DNA of 64,000 bases from Mucor racemosus. Its lineage: Eukaryota > Mucoromycota > Mucoromycetes > Mucorales > Mucoraceae. Where the stretch lies: the NCBI GenBank assembly GCA_027405735.1, contig JAPEHQ010000008.1, positions 1,364,001 through 1,428,000 on the forward strand, read 5' to 3'. The notes under the pieces are model-generated. The model saw nothing but the letters and a program-made list of their open reading frames with translations. It was not told the DNA's origin and searched no databases. The translations under genes and the position numbers were made by a program. This document shows, in pieces, positions 35,301 through 47,564 of the stretch; positions within the stretch are counted from its first letter, which is position 1, and every line of letters begins with the position of its first letter.

Positions 35301-36164
35301 AAACAAGAGGTCTGAACTTCATAACAGAGATAAAACGAGATAAATTTTGGATTTCCATGTTGGGATATTTGCCATTGATGATACCAGAAAGGTAAAACAA
35401 CTTGGCACCTTGATAAATTTCGGTCCAGAAACGATTCTTCAAACGCTTCTTGGTGGTTTTGAGTGTTTTGTTGTTACGGAATTTATCCAAATGAGTAAGA
35501 ACACCCATTACTTTGGGAAAACCATGAGATTGCAAAATATTCAAAAACTCAAATGTTTCCTAAATTATACGATTAATTGGATAATTCAATCAAGAATGCA
35601 TGAAATATATCACTTACCATCTCAAAACCGAAACTAGCATCAATCATCAACAATACAAGATCAGCAACTTTAGCTACATCAATCATAGAATTCATGTCGT
35701 TGTTACATTCCATAAATGTCAAACGTCTCTTTTTGCCACTAACAACAGTGATAGGGCCCTTGATTTCATTCAAGTTGTGCTTAGTATAACGCTTAACTAA
35801 AGAGCGAATAAGAGTTGATTTACCAGTCTAAATGTATAGAAAAGAAAAGGGGGGCATGTGAGTTAGTAAGTCATGATTATACATTAACTAAATGAGCGAA
35901 TTGACTTACGCCAGGAGGACCAACGACAGCAATGACAACAGGAGGTGATTCAATGGGTGTACGATCTACCATGGGAACGTGAAGCTTCTTTTCACCGAGA
36001 TCATTGTTTCTTCTGACATTTTTCTCGGCTCTTCCAGCACTTTGAAAGGTATAAGCTTTGGGATTACTGGATTTTTTAGCATTGCTAAACTTGTTTTCCT
36101 TTTTACGTTCGACCTTCTTTCCAGCCTTCTTTTTGATATGTGCTTTTTGAGTTTTTTCCTCCAT
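32319..36164 (-). CDS. BMS1: BMS1 ribosome-biogenesis GTPase
   Basis: Minus-strand exons 36164-35910, 35827-35618, 35559-33310, 33257-32987, 32929-32760 and 32684-32319 give 1,173 residues (yeast Bms1 1,183). The basic N-terminus ([14 protein letters not shown]) is followed by GPPGTGKSTL (P-loop at about 82-91, split by intron 1). Then come [40 protein letters not shown] and VLTHLDKF, characteristic of the BMS1/TSR1 GTPase. A very long acidic Asp/Glu region (about 360-600) follows. The conserved C-terminal half includes [19 protein letters not shown], the domain DUF663-type region ([17 protein letters not shown]) and a Lys/Arg-rich tail. It acts in the SSU processome with Rcl1 in 18S rRNA maturation in the nucleolus. 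Confidence 0.97.
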
Positions 36165-36897
36165 ATTGAAATAGAAAAACTAAAAGTTGAAAGATGTAGT
36201 AGGTTGCAAAATGTGTCAAATTTTTTCATTTCTATTAAAATTCAAGCTTTTTTTTTTTTCGGTTGCAAAACAGTCACCGGTTAAAGCAATCATATCGAAC
36301 TGGATTTACCATGGTAACCTGAAGATTTTGTTTGTTTGGTTGCTAGGCAATTTGTATGTGTTTATAGGTCCATGTAGATCATAAAATGATCTACATATTT
36401 GTTGCCATGGTGATAAAATGTCAATGTATTTCGATATATTTCGATTCATTTCATTTCTGCACCATTTACATGAAACGGCAAAATGTCATTTTACATTGGA
36501 TGTAGTTTATATTGATATCTACCTCCCAAAATGGACTAAAACTGCCGCTCTTTTGAGTCGATTACACAGCTATTGATTGCATCTGTATCTTTATATGATC
36601 GTCTACATTTTACATGTAGAATTGCATTGATAAAGAAGCATCTTAGATGGTTACTGGTGACTTGCTTTCGTGCTTTAACAAGCCTTATAAACTTATATAA
36701 TGCCATATTGGCATGTGAAAAAAAAACCTAAATGCCACACACACACTCGCTCATACTCAAATATTCGTTTATACCTTTTCTTCTATATTATTCTTTGTTT
36801 TTTTTTCCCTTTACATCTTATACCTACAATATTAATTCAACATAATAATCGACTCGGCATTTAGCGCTAATTCAAAGCAAATAGAAACAAAAAAACA
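36165..36897. promoter_or_regulatory. BMS1-PEX22 divergent promoter with X-box-like palindromes
   Basis: 733 bp between divergent starts. Three imperfect palindromes resemble the RFX X-box (GTNRCC-N-RGYAAC): 36305-36318 (TTTACCATGGTAAC), 36339-36351 (GTTGCTAGGCAAT) and 36401-36414 (GTTGCCATGGTGAT). Between the last two lies a perfect 11-bp inverted repeat (36372-36382 and 36386-36396, ATGTAGATCAT, 3-nt spacer). Another ATGTAGA palindrome occurs at about 36602-36620. Regulation by an RFX protein is inferred only. Confidence 0.5.
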
Positions 36898-37798
36898 ATG
36901 GTCTCAGCAGTAAACAAACCTACAGGAACACTGAAAAAATCAACATTATTACCCTCATGGCTTTTGAAATTAATTGGAATAACCTCTCTGGCAACTGCTG
37001 TTATTAGTTTTGCAGTATATTGGTTTAAAAAGTATCCTCCGCGTCGTAAAATCAGTTCCAATGATGATGGCGAATCTAGTGATAATAACAATAATCCAAC
37101 AGAGGTAATAATCAATTAATAATACAAGACTATTTAGAATGACTCATCATAAATTTTGCATGTAGAATCCAACAGACAGATGGAGTAACAAGCTTTTAAA
37201 AGGTTTGAAATCAACAGTTCGGAAGAATAGAAAACGAATGACTATTTCATTGAAAAATGTAGGTATTACATTGAATATATTCAGGATTAAATAAAACTAA
37301 TGTACAAAAATGCATTAGACTGTGCTTTGGAATCCTTCACCTGATGTAGATACACCAATTTATGCATTCCAAGAACATAGTATCCAATTACTGACTCGAT
37401 TATCTTATTTATACGACATATACGTCCTTGTTCATGTCAATTCAAAAGAAGAACAATCAAACATTGAGGCATTACTGAGTAATGCATCAGTGTTTTCAGA
37501 TTTACTCGATCACCGTAAAGTTATTTTTTGCTCAGAAGAAGAAGGCAAAGTTCATATTATTCGACATATTGAACCATCTATTCACATTGAAGGCGGTTGG
37601 GAAATGGATGACGGCGAAGAAATTGTTAAAAAATTAAAGCCTTTTGTTCACAAAATCATCTGGCTGATGACAAAGAGAAGAAGAGATTCATTTAGACCTG
37701 AAAATATCAAACAAGATGATCGCTCTGTTTTAGGAGCAAATGTTGAATTGTCAGATTCACTGATAAACACTTCAATTGCACAAGAAGTTACGCAATAA
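36898..37798 (+). CDS. PEX22: PEX22-like peroxisomal membrane anchor of PEX4
   Basis: Exons 36898-37104, 37166-37258 and 37319-37798 give 259 residues. One N-terminal TM (about 19-41, WLLKLIGITSLATAVISFAVYW) is followed by a basic stop (KKYPPRRK), a Ser/Asn linker and a globular domain. The domain has TVLWNPSPDVDTPIYAFQEH and later RHIEPSIHIEGGWEMDDGEE; the WNPS and HIEGG signatures are shared by plant and fungal PEX22-like proteins. PEX22 recruits and activates the ubiquitin-conjugating enzyme PEX4, which recycles PEX5. The sequence is too diverged to be certain by eye, but topology, size and the two signatures agree. Confidence 0.78.
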
Positions 37799-38063
37799 AA
37801 CAAAATAAAAATTAATCATGGGAAGCTCATATTTTATGAATGTTCTCTCTTTTTTATGGAATAGACCTTCAATTCTGCTCAATTATCTAATTTCATATAG
37901 AAATACATATATAGTATATCACTACCGCATTGATTTGCTATAAAGCATTAGCTATGGCTGAATTAGCGATGCTATTATTGTCGCAAAATAATAGTAGCGG
38001 CGTTTTAATATGAAAAGTGCAGTTGCCAGATTTTTTACTCAGTTTGACCTTTTCTGAAAAAAT

Positions 38064-38472
38064 GCCCTTGGTGGTTGGGCCGAATGGTTAAGAAGTGTAC
38101 TTCCCAAGCGCACGACTCGAGTTCGAATCCTGGTGGACGCAAGTTTGTTTGATAATATTATGTAGTACTGTATTTCCTGTTTAGTGTCATGTCACCAACC
38201 CACAACTTTTTCGTATGACGTTCTCCGCATGCCCGTTTTGGCTCTTGGTGCAGCACTTTAATTAGTCGATTTCTTTCCCATCTTTCATAGTATAATCATT
38301 ATAGCGACCTTGTTTACAGTAGGCCCACTTGTGGAGACCTCTCAACCTCTTCCCATATGGCTTACGTTGTGCTACATGAAACGTTATTGTAGGAGTTTCA
38401 TGTATATTAAGTCTTCACATTAAATAATAATAAATAAAGTATATCCACTACGTTCTACCCTAAAAAAAAAAA
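38064..38472 (+). mobile_element. tRNA-derived SINE, copy 1, 15-bp perfect TSD
   Basis: The 409-bp element is flanked by CTTTTCTGAAAAAAT at 38049-38063 and 38473-38487. The head is tRNA-like: A-box-like GGGCCGAATGGTTAAG (38078-38093), anticodon-like loop CTTCCCAAG, and B-box GAGTTCGAATCC (about 38120-38131). A non-tRNA body and an A-rich tail (CTACCCTAAAAAAAAAAA) follow. A second copy at 57159-57559 shares head, body and tail, which separates this from a lone tRNA pseudogene. An internal pol III promoter and mobilisation by a LINE are inferred. Confidence 0.88.
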
Positions 38473-38487
38473 CTTTTCTGAAAAAAT

Positions 38488-39637
38488 TAAATTTTTAAAG
38501 GATTTTTACAAGTAAAATTTACTGATTAACATTCAATAACATGATAATTGTGAAAATAAAAATTAAAGCGCTCTATCTTATAGTATTTTTTGATTTTGAT
38601 GTTTTGTTGCAAAATGTCTCGATATCAGTGAAAATGTTGATTTTCGAGTTTTATCAAAAAAGTCAAAAATATTTGCGTGCAGCCCCCAAAATAAAGATCA
38701 CCAGCGTGTAGCTCTCATTATTTTGGTTATATGTTTCTCATAAATACCTTATTAAAAGGTCTCATTTTTCGATCGAAAAATTGAATTCTCTAAATTTTTA
38801 AATTTTGTATGAGGTATGGTAAGGCAAAAATCGAGTTAAAATTATGACCTGAAAAAAAAATGTATTGATGCTTCGAAACGAATCTATCGATTGATGGCTT
38901 TCGTTTGGCATGCTTAAGAGCGCTAGACATGGCCGCAAGCGAACAAAATGCGGCACTTAAAGCGCTAAATTTGGCTTATTTGGCTGCAACAATAACTTTA
39001 GCCACTAATACAAATGCGCTCAACTCTGCACCAGCCTCTCGAATTTCATTAGGTAGATCTCTATTGATCTCCACCGGTTTTCCATAAATTGCCTGTACCC
39101 TGTTTTAATCTAAAGAGTGTCGTAATTCACATATAAATAACAAATAATGATGTTTTTGCCTGTTTTCAAAATTTTGCTTATTAGAAACATAATGATTGCG
39201 AACTTTTCTGCTAGATTTTGAGAAATGTAAAAATATTAGCATTAATCTGTGATGCTGAAAAGCAATTTAAAACATTAGAATACACTTTAGTATTCTAAAA
39301 AGTGTGTAGCAAAATCTTTTAAAGAAAAGTAAAATACAGCAAAATTTGCATCGCATGAGATTTGTGGATAAATCTTATCTATAGAAAAAGTTAAACGGAT
39401 AGTGATTGCATCCTGGAAAGTGTAGGCTATATTATTATAAATGTCTAAATAGAAGAAGGAACAATCTTGGTTTCGAAGAGTGCATGTATTTCCATAACTT
39501 GAAAAGAGGGGGTACAAAGCAAGAATCGTCTTACTGTTTATAGTATGCAAAATCAAAACATTCAAATGTGTATGTATAAATATGCTGTACTTATATATTC
39601 ATTGTTTTTATTTTCTTGATATATACATATATAATAA
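38488..39637. other. AT-rich spacer with possible family Y fragment
   Basis: A segment at 38870-38960 (TCGTTTGGCATGCTTAAGAG) resembles 18225-18300. The 60-codon frame at 38905-39087 is Ala/Leu-rich but lacks gene context. The last ~100 bp are the promoter of the first aspartic protease. Confidence 0.4.
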
Positions 39638-41080
39638 ATGAAGAACCTTTCAACTTTCATATTGTTCATTGACTTGATTACAATAGCTCTGGCAGCAGAT
39701 TTGATAAGATTACCAATAATTAAACATGATACTCCACATATAGTAAAAAGAGATAATATACCAGCAATTTCATTGTTTAATGCCAATGCTAGAGAATATC
39801 TTATTGAAATTGGATTAGGCACGCCAACACAAAAATTTAACGTAACTTTGGATACTGGGAGGTAATTAATATAAATTTACTATAATCTATATACAGATTA
39901 ATTTACAGTTAATTATAGTTCAGATCTATGGGTTCCTTCCTCAAAATGTCCAAAATCCATTTGTTTATATACTAAGTTTATAGAAAAAGATTCATCTACG
40001 TTGAACCAAACAAAAAAATTATTTGATGTTCAATATGGCAGTGGATCAGCAAAAGGTGTTGTTGCTTATGATACTGTTACTATTGGTAACAATTTAACCT
40101 CTACAGATCATGTTTTTGGACTTGCTAATACAACATCAGGCATGTCTACTTCGTCTTCAAGCACAAGAGTGAGTGGTATCTTGGGCCTTGGTTTTCAAGG
40201 TCTATTAAGAGATCCTACAGAAGATACATTTATACAAAAGTTATTAAAAAATGAAGTAATTAAGGAGCCTGTATTCTCTATATATTTGAACCGACAAGCC
40301 GATTATGGATATGCAGGAGAAATAGTGATTGGTGGATATGAAACTAGCCGTTTTACAGGCACATTAAACTTTCTACCTGTGGTGAATTACAATAAACAAG
40401 GGCAGCCCAATCTTGGTAGAATTTATACAGAAAATAATGACGATACGATGTACAAATACTGGACAGTGCCTGGACAAGCCGTGGCAAGCTACACATCTGA
40501 TGGTTCCAAAATCTATGAGACGCAATTTCTCGATGTTCAACCAGCGATATTAGATACAGGAACAACACTTTCTTATTTACCACAAGAGAATGTAATAGAA
40601 ATACTCGAGACTATTACCAAAGATTACTCTCCTCTTAAATTGAACGGAGGTGCAATTCAAGCCTACCAAGTTAATTGTAGCGATTTTACATTACAAGAAA
40701 TGTGGTTTGATTTTCAGTTCTCACCGGCAGCAAATGCATTTTCTAATTCACCAGTAATAATCCGTGTGCCACTCAAGGAACTTGTGCTGCCTCAGAACAC
40801 AGATGATATAAATACAGCAACCACATGTTTATTTGGACTTGCACCTATTTCAAGTGGGTTTTTATCGTCTATTGGTTCTGGATGGATTCTCGGCCAAACG
40901 GTTTTGCGCAGTGCTTATGTAGTACATGACATGCTTGAATATCAAATTGGTATTGGAGCAGCAGCAAATGGCTATTTTTCGCCTACCATGGTGGCCTCAT
41001 TGTCAGTTACTAATATAGCAAATTATCATCGTTATTATACTGTATTTTTATCGTTATTTATCATTATGATAAATAAATAA
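39638..41080 (+). CDS. secreted pepsin-family aspartic protease, copy 1
   Basis: Exons 39638-39861 and 39919-41080 give 461 residues. The signal peptide is about 1-20 (NLSTFILFIDLITIALAADL). A short propeptide with a Lys-Arg site (IVKRD, Kex2-type) precedes the mature start. First catalytic motif LDTGSSDLWVPS (D72), flap FDVQYGSGSAKGV with the conserved Tyr, second motif ILDTGTTLSYLP (D287), and FGLAPISSGF/GWILGQTVLRSAYVVHD near the end. The intron lies inside the codon after DTG, as in the three sister genes. The C-terminus is hydrophobic (YYTVFLSLFIIMINK), so membrane or GPI attachment is possible. Predicted extracellular or cell-wall protease. Confidence 0.92.
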
Positions 41081-41369
41081 CTTGTTTGTGTAACTTGTAT
41101 GACAATGTCAGTATGTAATGTCTTTTTTTTTTTTTTCTTTTTTCTTTTATTAAATTTTCTGCTGTATGCCAAGCAACATAAAAAAAAAGGATTCCGTTTA
41201 TTCCATGGTTTGAAACTCATTTTTTGATGAAATGGAAAAGAAAGCGTAAAACCTTATAGTAGAGATCATTTATCAATAAGCCATGAGATCTCTTGGCAAA
41301 CAACTGTATTAAAGTTATTCCGTTTAAACTAATGAAAAAAAGTTAGACATCTTTGTCATATTTTCAAAG

Positions 41370-41379
41370 TATAAAAAAG
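41370..41379 (+). promoter_or_regulatory. TATA box of aspartic protease 2
   Basis: TATAAAAAAG lies 114-123 bp before the start codon at 41493 in an otherwise mixed spacer. A C/T-rich stretch (TTTCTTTCTTTC) lies just before the ATG. Confidence 0.45.
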
Positions 41380-41492
41380 ACATGTTTCTTGTTGGGTTCA
41401 ATTAATCCTCATTAAAAACCTCGAGGTTTCTTTCTAGTTTTCTATTTCTTTTCTTTCTTTCTTTCTTTATCATTTTCATTTTCATTTTCATC

Positions 41493-43107
41493 ATGTATAT
41501 CAATATTAATTCTGCTATTTTACTATTAATTGGTGCCTCTTTATTTGCTGGAAATGCAAACGCTGCCCCTTCAAATAATGAGAAAAAAACACTTCGAGTG
41601 CCCATCAGGCGTAAAATTAGACCAGACCCTGTCATTTCATCAATTCAACAAAAAATCGGCTTAACTAAAAGAGACTCTTTTAATGCTTCATTATACAATG
41701 ACGAAGGTTCACAATATCTCATTGATGTGAGCATAGGTACTCCTGCTCAAAGCTTCTCTGTTACATTGGATACTGGAAGGTAAGAAAAAACCACAATTTT
41801 CTGTAATATGCCAAGATAATTAATTCCTTAATAGTGCTGATTTATGGATCCCAGGTTCATCTTGTTCAACAACCGAATGTCCAAATGGACATTTTAATGA
41901 ATCTGCTTCAACCACATATAAATCCCTTGATAAAGAATTCTCTCTTGTTTATGGTATCGGTAGTGTCAATGGTTCTTATGTCACTGATACTGTAACCGTC
42001 GCTGGTGCTACAGTACAAAACCAACAGTTCGGTTTAGCATCGACAACATCTCAAATCTTGACAAATCCAAATACTATTTCTGTATCTAGAGTAGCAAAAT
42101 CATCAAATGAATCTATCGATCTTAAATTATTAGCTACATCTACCTCTTCTACAACAGATGTTACAGCAAATGGTATCCTTGGTCTTGGTTACCCTAAATT
42201 AACTGCCGCTTCAAGTAAAGGTCAAGGCGTTTATAACCCCTTTGTTTTCAATTTAGTGGCAAATGATGTTATTTCGGACCCTATTTTCTCAATTTATTTA
42301 AACAAAGCTAGCTCATATGGTTGGGTTGGTGAAATCATGTTTGGTGGTGTTGATTCAACTAAATATACTGGAAACATAACCTATCTTCCAGTCGCTTCAC
42401 TCTCTTCTACCAAATCAACATCCAATAAAAAACGTGCTACTCTTCCTAATAATACTGGTAACTATTATTGGATGGTTGGTGCCGAGGGTATAGCTGTAAC
42501 AAACTCTTCTTCATCGACTACTACCACAAATGGTACTGATACAAATACCATTATTGATCTTTCCTTTTCTTCCACCAGTGCTTTCATTTTGGATACAGGA
42601 ACTACATTAACTTACTTGCCTTCTACTATGGCTCAACAAGTAGTTGAAGCATTTGCAGGACAAGATTATACCATTGATGCTGGTTCTGGTGCCTATATCA
42701 TTAGTTGTGATGCCGCTTCATCTACTACTCAATTTGAAATGAAAATGACATCTTCTGGAAGTGCCGACCCCGTTGTCCTATCTGTTCCTGCTTCTCAATT
42801 GGTCATTCCCTTGGATGCTGATACTGCTGCAGCTGCTACTTATTGTTTGTTTGGTATTGCCCCTACTACTAGTTCTAGCGTTGGTAGCAACTTGTATTTG
42901 GTTGGTGACTCAATACTGCGTAGTATCTATATGGTGTATGACATTGGTAATAATAGAGTTGGTATTGCTGCTGCTACAGGTGTCGAAGGCTCTGTACAAG
43001 GTGTGTCATCTGCATCCACTAGTGATGGCGGTGCTTCTTTATTTAGACAAAACCCCACTATGATTGCTTTGGTTAGTTGTTTGTTAATGGCTACTTTAGC
43101 CTTCTAA
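41493..43107 (+). CDS. GPI-type pepsin-family aspartic protease, copy 2
   Basis: Exons 41493-41779 and 41835-43107 give 519 residues. Signal peptide about 1-24 (AILLLIGASLFAGNANA), propeptide with Lys-Arg (LTKRDS), VTLDTGSADLWIPGSSC (D93), SLVYGIGSVNGSY flap, FILDTGTTLTYLPS, and LYLVGDSILRSIYMVYDIGN. A Ser/Thr/Asn-rich insertion (about 330-365) carries many N-x-S/T sites. The tail has a Ser/Gly-rich stretch and a terminal hydrophobic segment (MIALVSCLLMATLAF), typical of a GPI-anchor signal as in yapsins. The long Ser/Thr loop between VFGLA and NGILGLG is larger than in the other copies. Codon use is less AT-extreme than in its neighbours, compatible with higher expression. Confidence 0.93.
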
Positions 43108-45344
43108 AATTAGATTAACATTTTTTCAATTGTAAATAATCTCTGTACAAGTAAAATACATACCATTAAAGATTTTATATCATATATAATCAAAGTAAAT
43201 AAATCGTCATTTTTCACTAAATTTAGATATAAATATGCATGCGAGATGAAGAAAATGTGCCTGTATGGATTATTATTAGTAAATGTCATTTTTCTTGCTC
43301 ATATTTAGCTTGCAAATGGATTTTACGTTTCTTTTTGCGTAGATTTCCCACGTTTAAATATCGTAAATATTAACCAATTCTGTGTATATACTGAAGCATT
43401 TACATTTTTCTCTTTCTCTAACATATTGTATTATAAAACAAAGCTCTATTTTTTTATGCATCCTTATCTCTGCCAACTTTAAATGTAAAAGTAATTGGAA
43501 TCATTGATTTTAATCTTGATAATATACAGAAAATCGTATTAAACGGAGTTTAAACAGAAAGGTTGCCGCGGCTCGATTTTCTGACCTGTTTTGCATTTTT
43601 AGAATTTTTTTTGATCTTTCAAGAATTATTTCTCTTGCAAATGTAGAAATAGTTTTAGAACTGCAAAAATTAAAAGTATGTACTTTTAATTGCTCTATCA
43701 GCTAATATTATTATTATTTGCATTTTTGACTTGAAATATTTTTTTATGCTCTCAAAACCGTGATTTTGGTTGTTGGAGGAAATGTCAAAAAAAATGGCAT
43801 ACAGTCTCAAATTAAACAATTGAATATCAAAAATATCAAAAATACGATCAGTTTTTCCTAATATTTATCTTAATGAAATGTCTCATTTTTTGGGTTTAAA
43901 ATTGAGATTTGTTCAAATTGCGATTTTGGATGAGGTAACACTCATCAAAAATCATAGAAAAATAAAACAACGCAAATCTCTTGGAAATTGCACTAGAATA
44001 CATCTATTGAACGAGGACAATCATTTCATATAACTTTGCGCATCAAGAGATATCAGGATCCGTTTCAATACGCTCTTTAAAGAAGCAATTTATGCGTCTT
44101 TTTTGTGAAACCGTGGTACAGTTACACATCTACCTTAAAATAAAACATACATTTAGCAAGTTTTATTTAATGTAAATATAAATTCTAGTTCTAGACCATC
44201 AATTAAACATATACTTGTAATGCTATTTTGAGCTTGAAGCGGTCAAATATAAGTTTATTGGAACAAATGCTAAGAAATACGGGGTAACATATTTGCCTTT
44301 TCTCCAAAAGATCACCATACATGTGTATCAGCTAATAGCCCATTAAAATGGATTTATTTTTAACTTGCTTCACAAGATTGACTAGATTAGGATGAGTCTT
44401 AATATTATCAATGTATCGTATCTTTTGCAGAATGTTGTCTAAGCAAATTTAGGTAGCCATCATCTTTCTTGTAATTTGAATGTTCCTGAGAAAATGCGGC
44501 ATTGTACCCATACCTGCAGTCGAAGATTTGAAAATGTGGTGGTTTTGGTGAGAATTTTCAAAAAATTACATGTGAATGTGATAACAAAAAAATTATGTAC
44601 ATGATTTAAAGTAGTTTTCGACATACTATGTTTCAAAAATGCACTAAACTGTTCGCTGAATATTGGGTACAGTAATTTTTTTTCTAAATGCACGGTGTGA
44701 AATATGCCAAAAATATAAATAAATACGAAGAAATTCTTTGTACATAAAATGTATATGATCAATTGATAAATCTTTATCTAGAAATATTCAAGCAAAAATG
44801 TTTTTTAAAATTTGACAGCAAACCGTATAAATACCAGTGTTTATCAATAAAATATTTTTTATAGCCCATCCAATTCTGAATCACTATATAATTTTTACTT
44901 TTGAGATGCTTTATAAACACCAGTTTTTTTTTTTTTTTTTTACTATATACTGATATTTGCATTCAAGCCAATAATCCGTTTTAAAATCTTGTTTTATCAA
45001 TAACTCTATGATAAATTCGTATTCTTGAAAATTTGAAAAGTTTCCAGTTTATACATAATGTTGTCTACTTTTTTTTTATTATTATTCACTGCGGATTATC
45101 CGTAGATCATCTCATTTGAGAAACAAAGGTTCAGGATTTTCTGGTAATTTTTTTCAGTATCTATTTGCTTATAGTTGTTTATAACTAAATATTTAAAACC
45201 TGAGGTTTTTTTTTTGAAAAAATAGATGATGTAAAACACATTGAACTACAAATTTGATTATACATAAAGGGGGTGTTTACCTATTAACTCCAGTAGCTGT
45301 CATTCTTGTTCTACTTGATTCGCATGAAACTTTTAGGTTTTTGT
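43108..45344. other. AT-rich spacer, no supported gene
   Basis: Contains a possible family Y fragment (43985-44045) and poly-T/A runs (44925-44941, 45069-45077). On the minus strand at 44344-44460, two overlapping frames look protein-like (one includes KIRYIDNIKTHPNLVNLVKQ), but they end quickly and match nothing that I recognise. Confidence 0.4.
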
Positions 45345-45740
45345 TTATTTGTAATAGAGCACATTATGGATACCCTTGATATCTTTCACTACGGCCGACC
45401 TGTGCTGCACAAGATGATTTCGTTGTGCCCAGGTGCGCTGCACACTATAGCCTGAACTGTTGTGCCCACTGAGTGTGGCTAAAAAGATAATAAGGTGCAC
45501 ACGGGCACAACAAAAGAAACTGCACACGGGCACAACAAAAGAAACTGCACACGAGCCCAATGCTAAGCCTGTATGTGCAGAATTATAGATTCCGTCAATG
45601 TGCATGGCATTAATCTCATGTGTGCATAATAGTAGAATTGCCCATAAGCATGTCATTATCCCTATTTGTGCATAATAATAAAACCTGACCATGAGCATAA
45701 TGAGCTGATCGTATGGGCACAAATTGGTCTGTACAAGAGC
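45345..45740 (-). repeat. GGGCACA/TGTGCA motif array with a 25-bp tandem repeat
   Basis: TGCACACGGGCACAACAAAA-type units of 25 bp repeat in tandem at 45496-45520 and 45521-45545, with a partial third to 45560. Around them, looser TGTGCA / GTGCCCA words recur in both orientations about every 25-45 bp up to 45722. One edge (TTTCACTACGGCCGACCTGT, about 45384-45403) is matched in reverse at 55708-55730. A 125-codon minus frame spans the array and is probably incidental. Confidence 0.6.
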
Positions 45741-47564
45741 ATCGTACCATTCTCAAAATTCCATTGCATATTTTACTGGATTAATGGGTTTTTAAATTAC
45801 ATTTTCTTCTATAAATATAGATTATAGGCAATAATACAATTCATTGCGTTGCTGATGTAGAGCAATACATGCAAGAACCAATATATTTACGATTATCATT
45901 ATTTGTAAATATGTTTATAGCTATAATGTTTACAGCAATAATGGGTTTTGCTCGAGCATAGACTTAAATAACACTTACTAATTAAGTTTATATGCAAGCC
46001 AAATCTAAGGTTATAGATGTTACTTTATCACACATAAAATTTAAACAAATTAACTTTCTTTAAATTTACTATTTTAGTTTATTACGATTGTCAGCTGTAA
46101 AAAGATTTGTTTTTAAGAATAGCTACAATCAAAACTATGATAATTAGTCAAGACATTAGATTATTCTTTTTTTTTTTTTTTTTTTTTTTGTTTCTACATC
46201 ATTTGAAATTTTTCACTTTTCTGGGACATTTCATTGGTTTGCAGTCAGTTCTAACACTTCATTGAGTTGATATAAATATCATTGCCTTTGATTTGATCTG
46301 GTAATCAAGAAATACGTTCAATAATACAGCAGTAAACATTGATATTTGATCTTAGAATACGGTTAAATAAAAATATCAGCCTCTAATATGACGACTGCTA
46401 CCTATATTAAAAACATTAGTTCCTTATGTTAGCATACGTATTTAGATAAAAGAAAAGAATACCAGCTTGATAATAGTCTGATATGCCTTGTCAGATGGTG
46501 AATGTACTTGGAATATGAAAACAAGACGAGAGAAACAACGCACGTAGAAAAGGATTTTCAAGGCTTTACATTCGTTAGCACAATTAAAACCCTGCTAAAT
46601 TGCAATGTAAAAGCAGCATTACAGCGCATCAACCCATAAACTAAACAAAATAGGCAATATCGGTTATCATAAAAACATGCATTTTTCTACCAGAAAAACT
46701 GTCCATCATATCGTACACTCATTAAAAAATTGCAAAAGCGAGCCCGTAGAGCGACGCATAATTGAGCATAGCAATATTAAACGGCTAAGTCTCTTATATT
46801 ATGGTATATCTAAGTTTTAAATAAAAAAAATATTTTTTCTTTTATTTTTTTATATTTAACCACGTATGGTCTGAAAATTCAGACTTTGTAGCGGACATTT
46901 TTAGTGACTCATTTTACCCTTACCAACACACATGATTTTGATCAAAAAATAGAAAAATCAAATTTTGATACCAAAATCAACGTTTAAATATACTACATTG
47001 TGAGAGAAAATTGTAGCCATAATTAATACACATATTATCAAAGCTTAACATTAAATGTTAAGTAATGAAACTTAGTATTTTTGGCCCAAAAACGGTTTTT
47101 TGATTAAAGAATTTTCATGTAATATTTTGCAATAAGAATGTTTATTATTTTTTATTGAGTAAATAAAGCGCTAAATCCTGTATATGTGTATATTTTTTGT
47201 TTTTATAATTGGTAGTATAATTAACTCTAAATTCGCAAAACCAGAAAAAAAATTTAAAAAATGTCAAAATTGATGATCTGGACAAAAATAATTTTCTAAA
47301 TTAATATTCCGCTTATAAGCCTTGTAAGTCTTAAAAATAAGAGATTTTATAATACTTGAGATCTTTTTCAAGGATTTACGATGCTGTACCCACTTGATTC
47401 AAGCTTATTACTGTAAATCTTTATACATGTTAATATTATGTGGTAGTTTATTTGATGATAATATAGTTTTATTTTATAATCGTTGCGCTAGAGGTGATTT
47501 ACATTAAGTTTTAGTCTTACCTCTCCGAAATCATAAAGATAAACAAACATGGCCATCACTGTAC
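45741..47564. other. AT-rich spacer, no supported gene
   Basis: Poly-T tract at about 46167-46189. No frame over 60 codons with a recognisable motif. Palindromic AAGCTTAACATTAAATGTTA lies near 47041. Confidence 0.4.

Noticed and set aside
38070..38145. A functional tRNA gene
   Set aside because: The acceptor and T stems do not pair well, and the same head with a shared 300-bp body and tail occurs at 57.2-57.6 kb with its own target duplication. It is the head of a SINE.
45345..45722. A 125-codon minus-strand protein
   Set aside because: The frame follows a tandem and dispersed repeat array; the residues only reflect the repeated words, and there is no recognisable domain.
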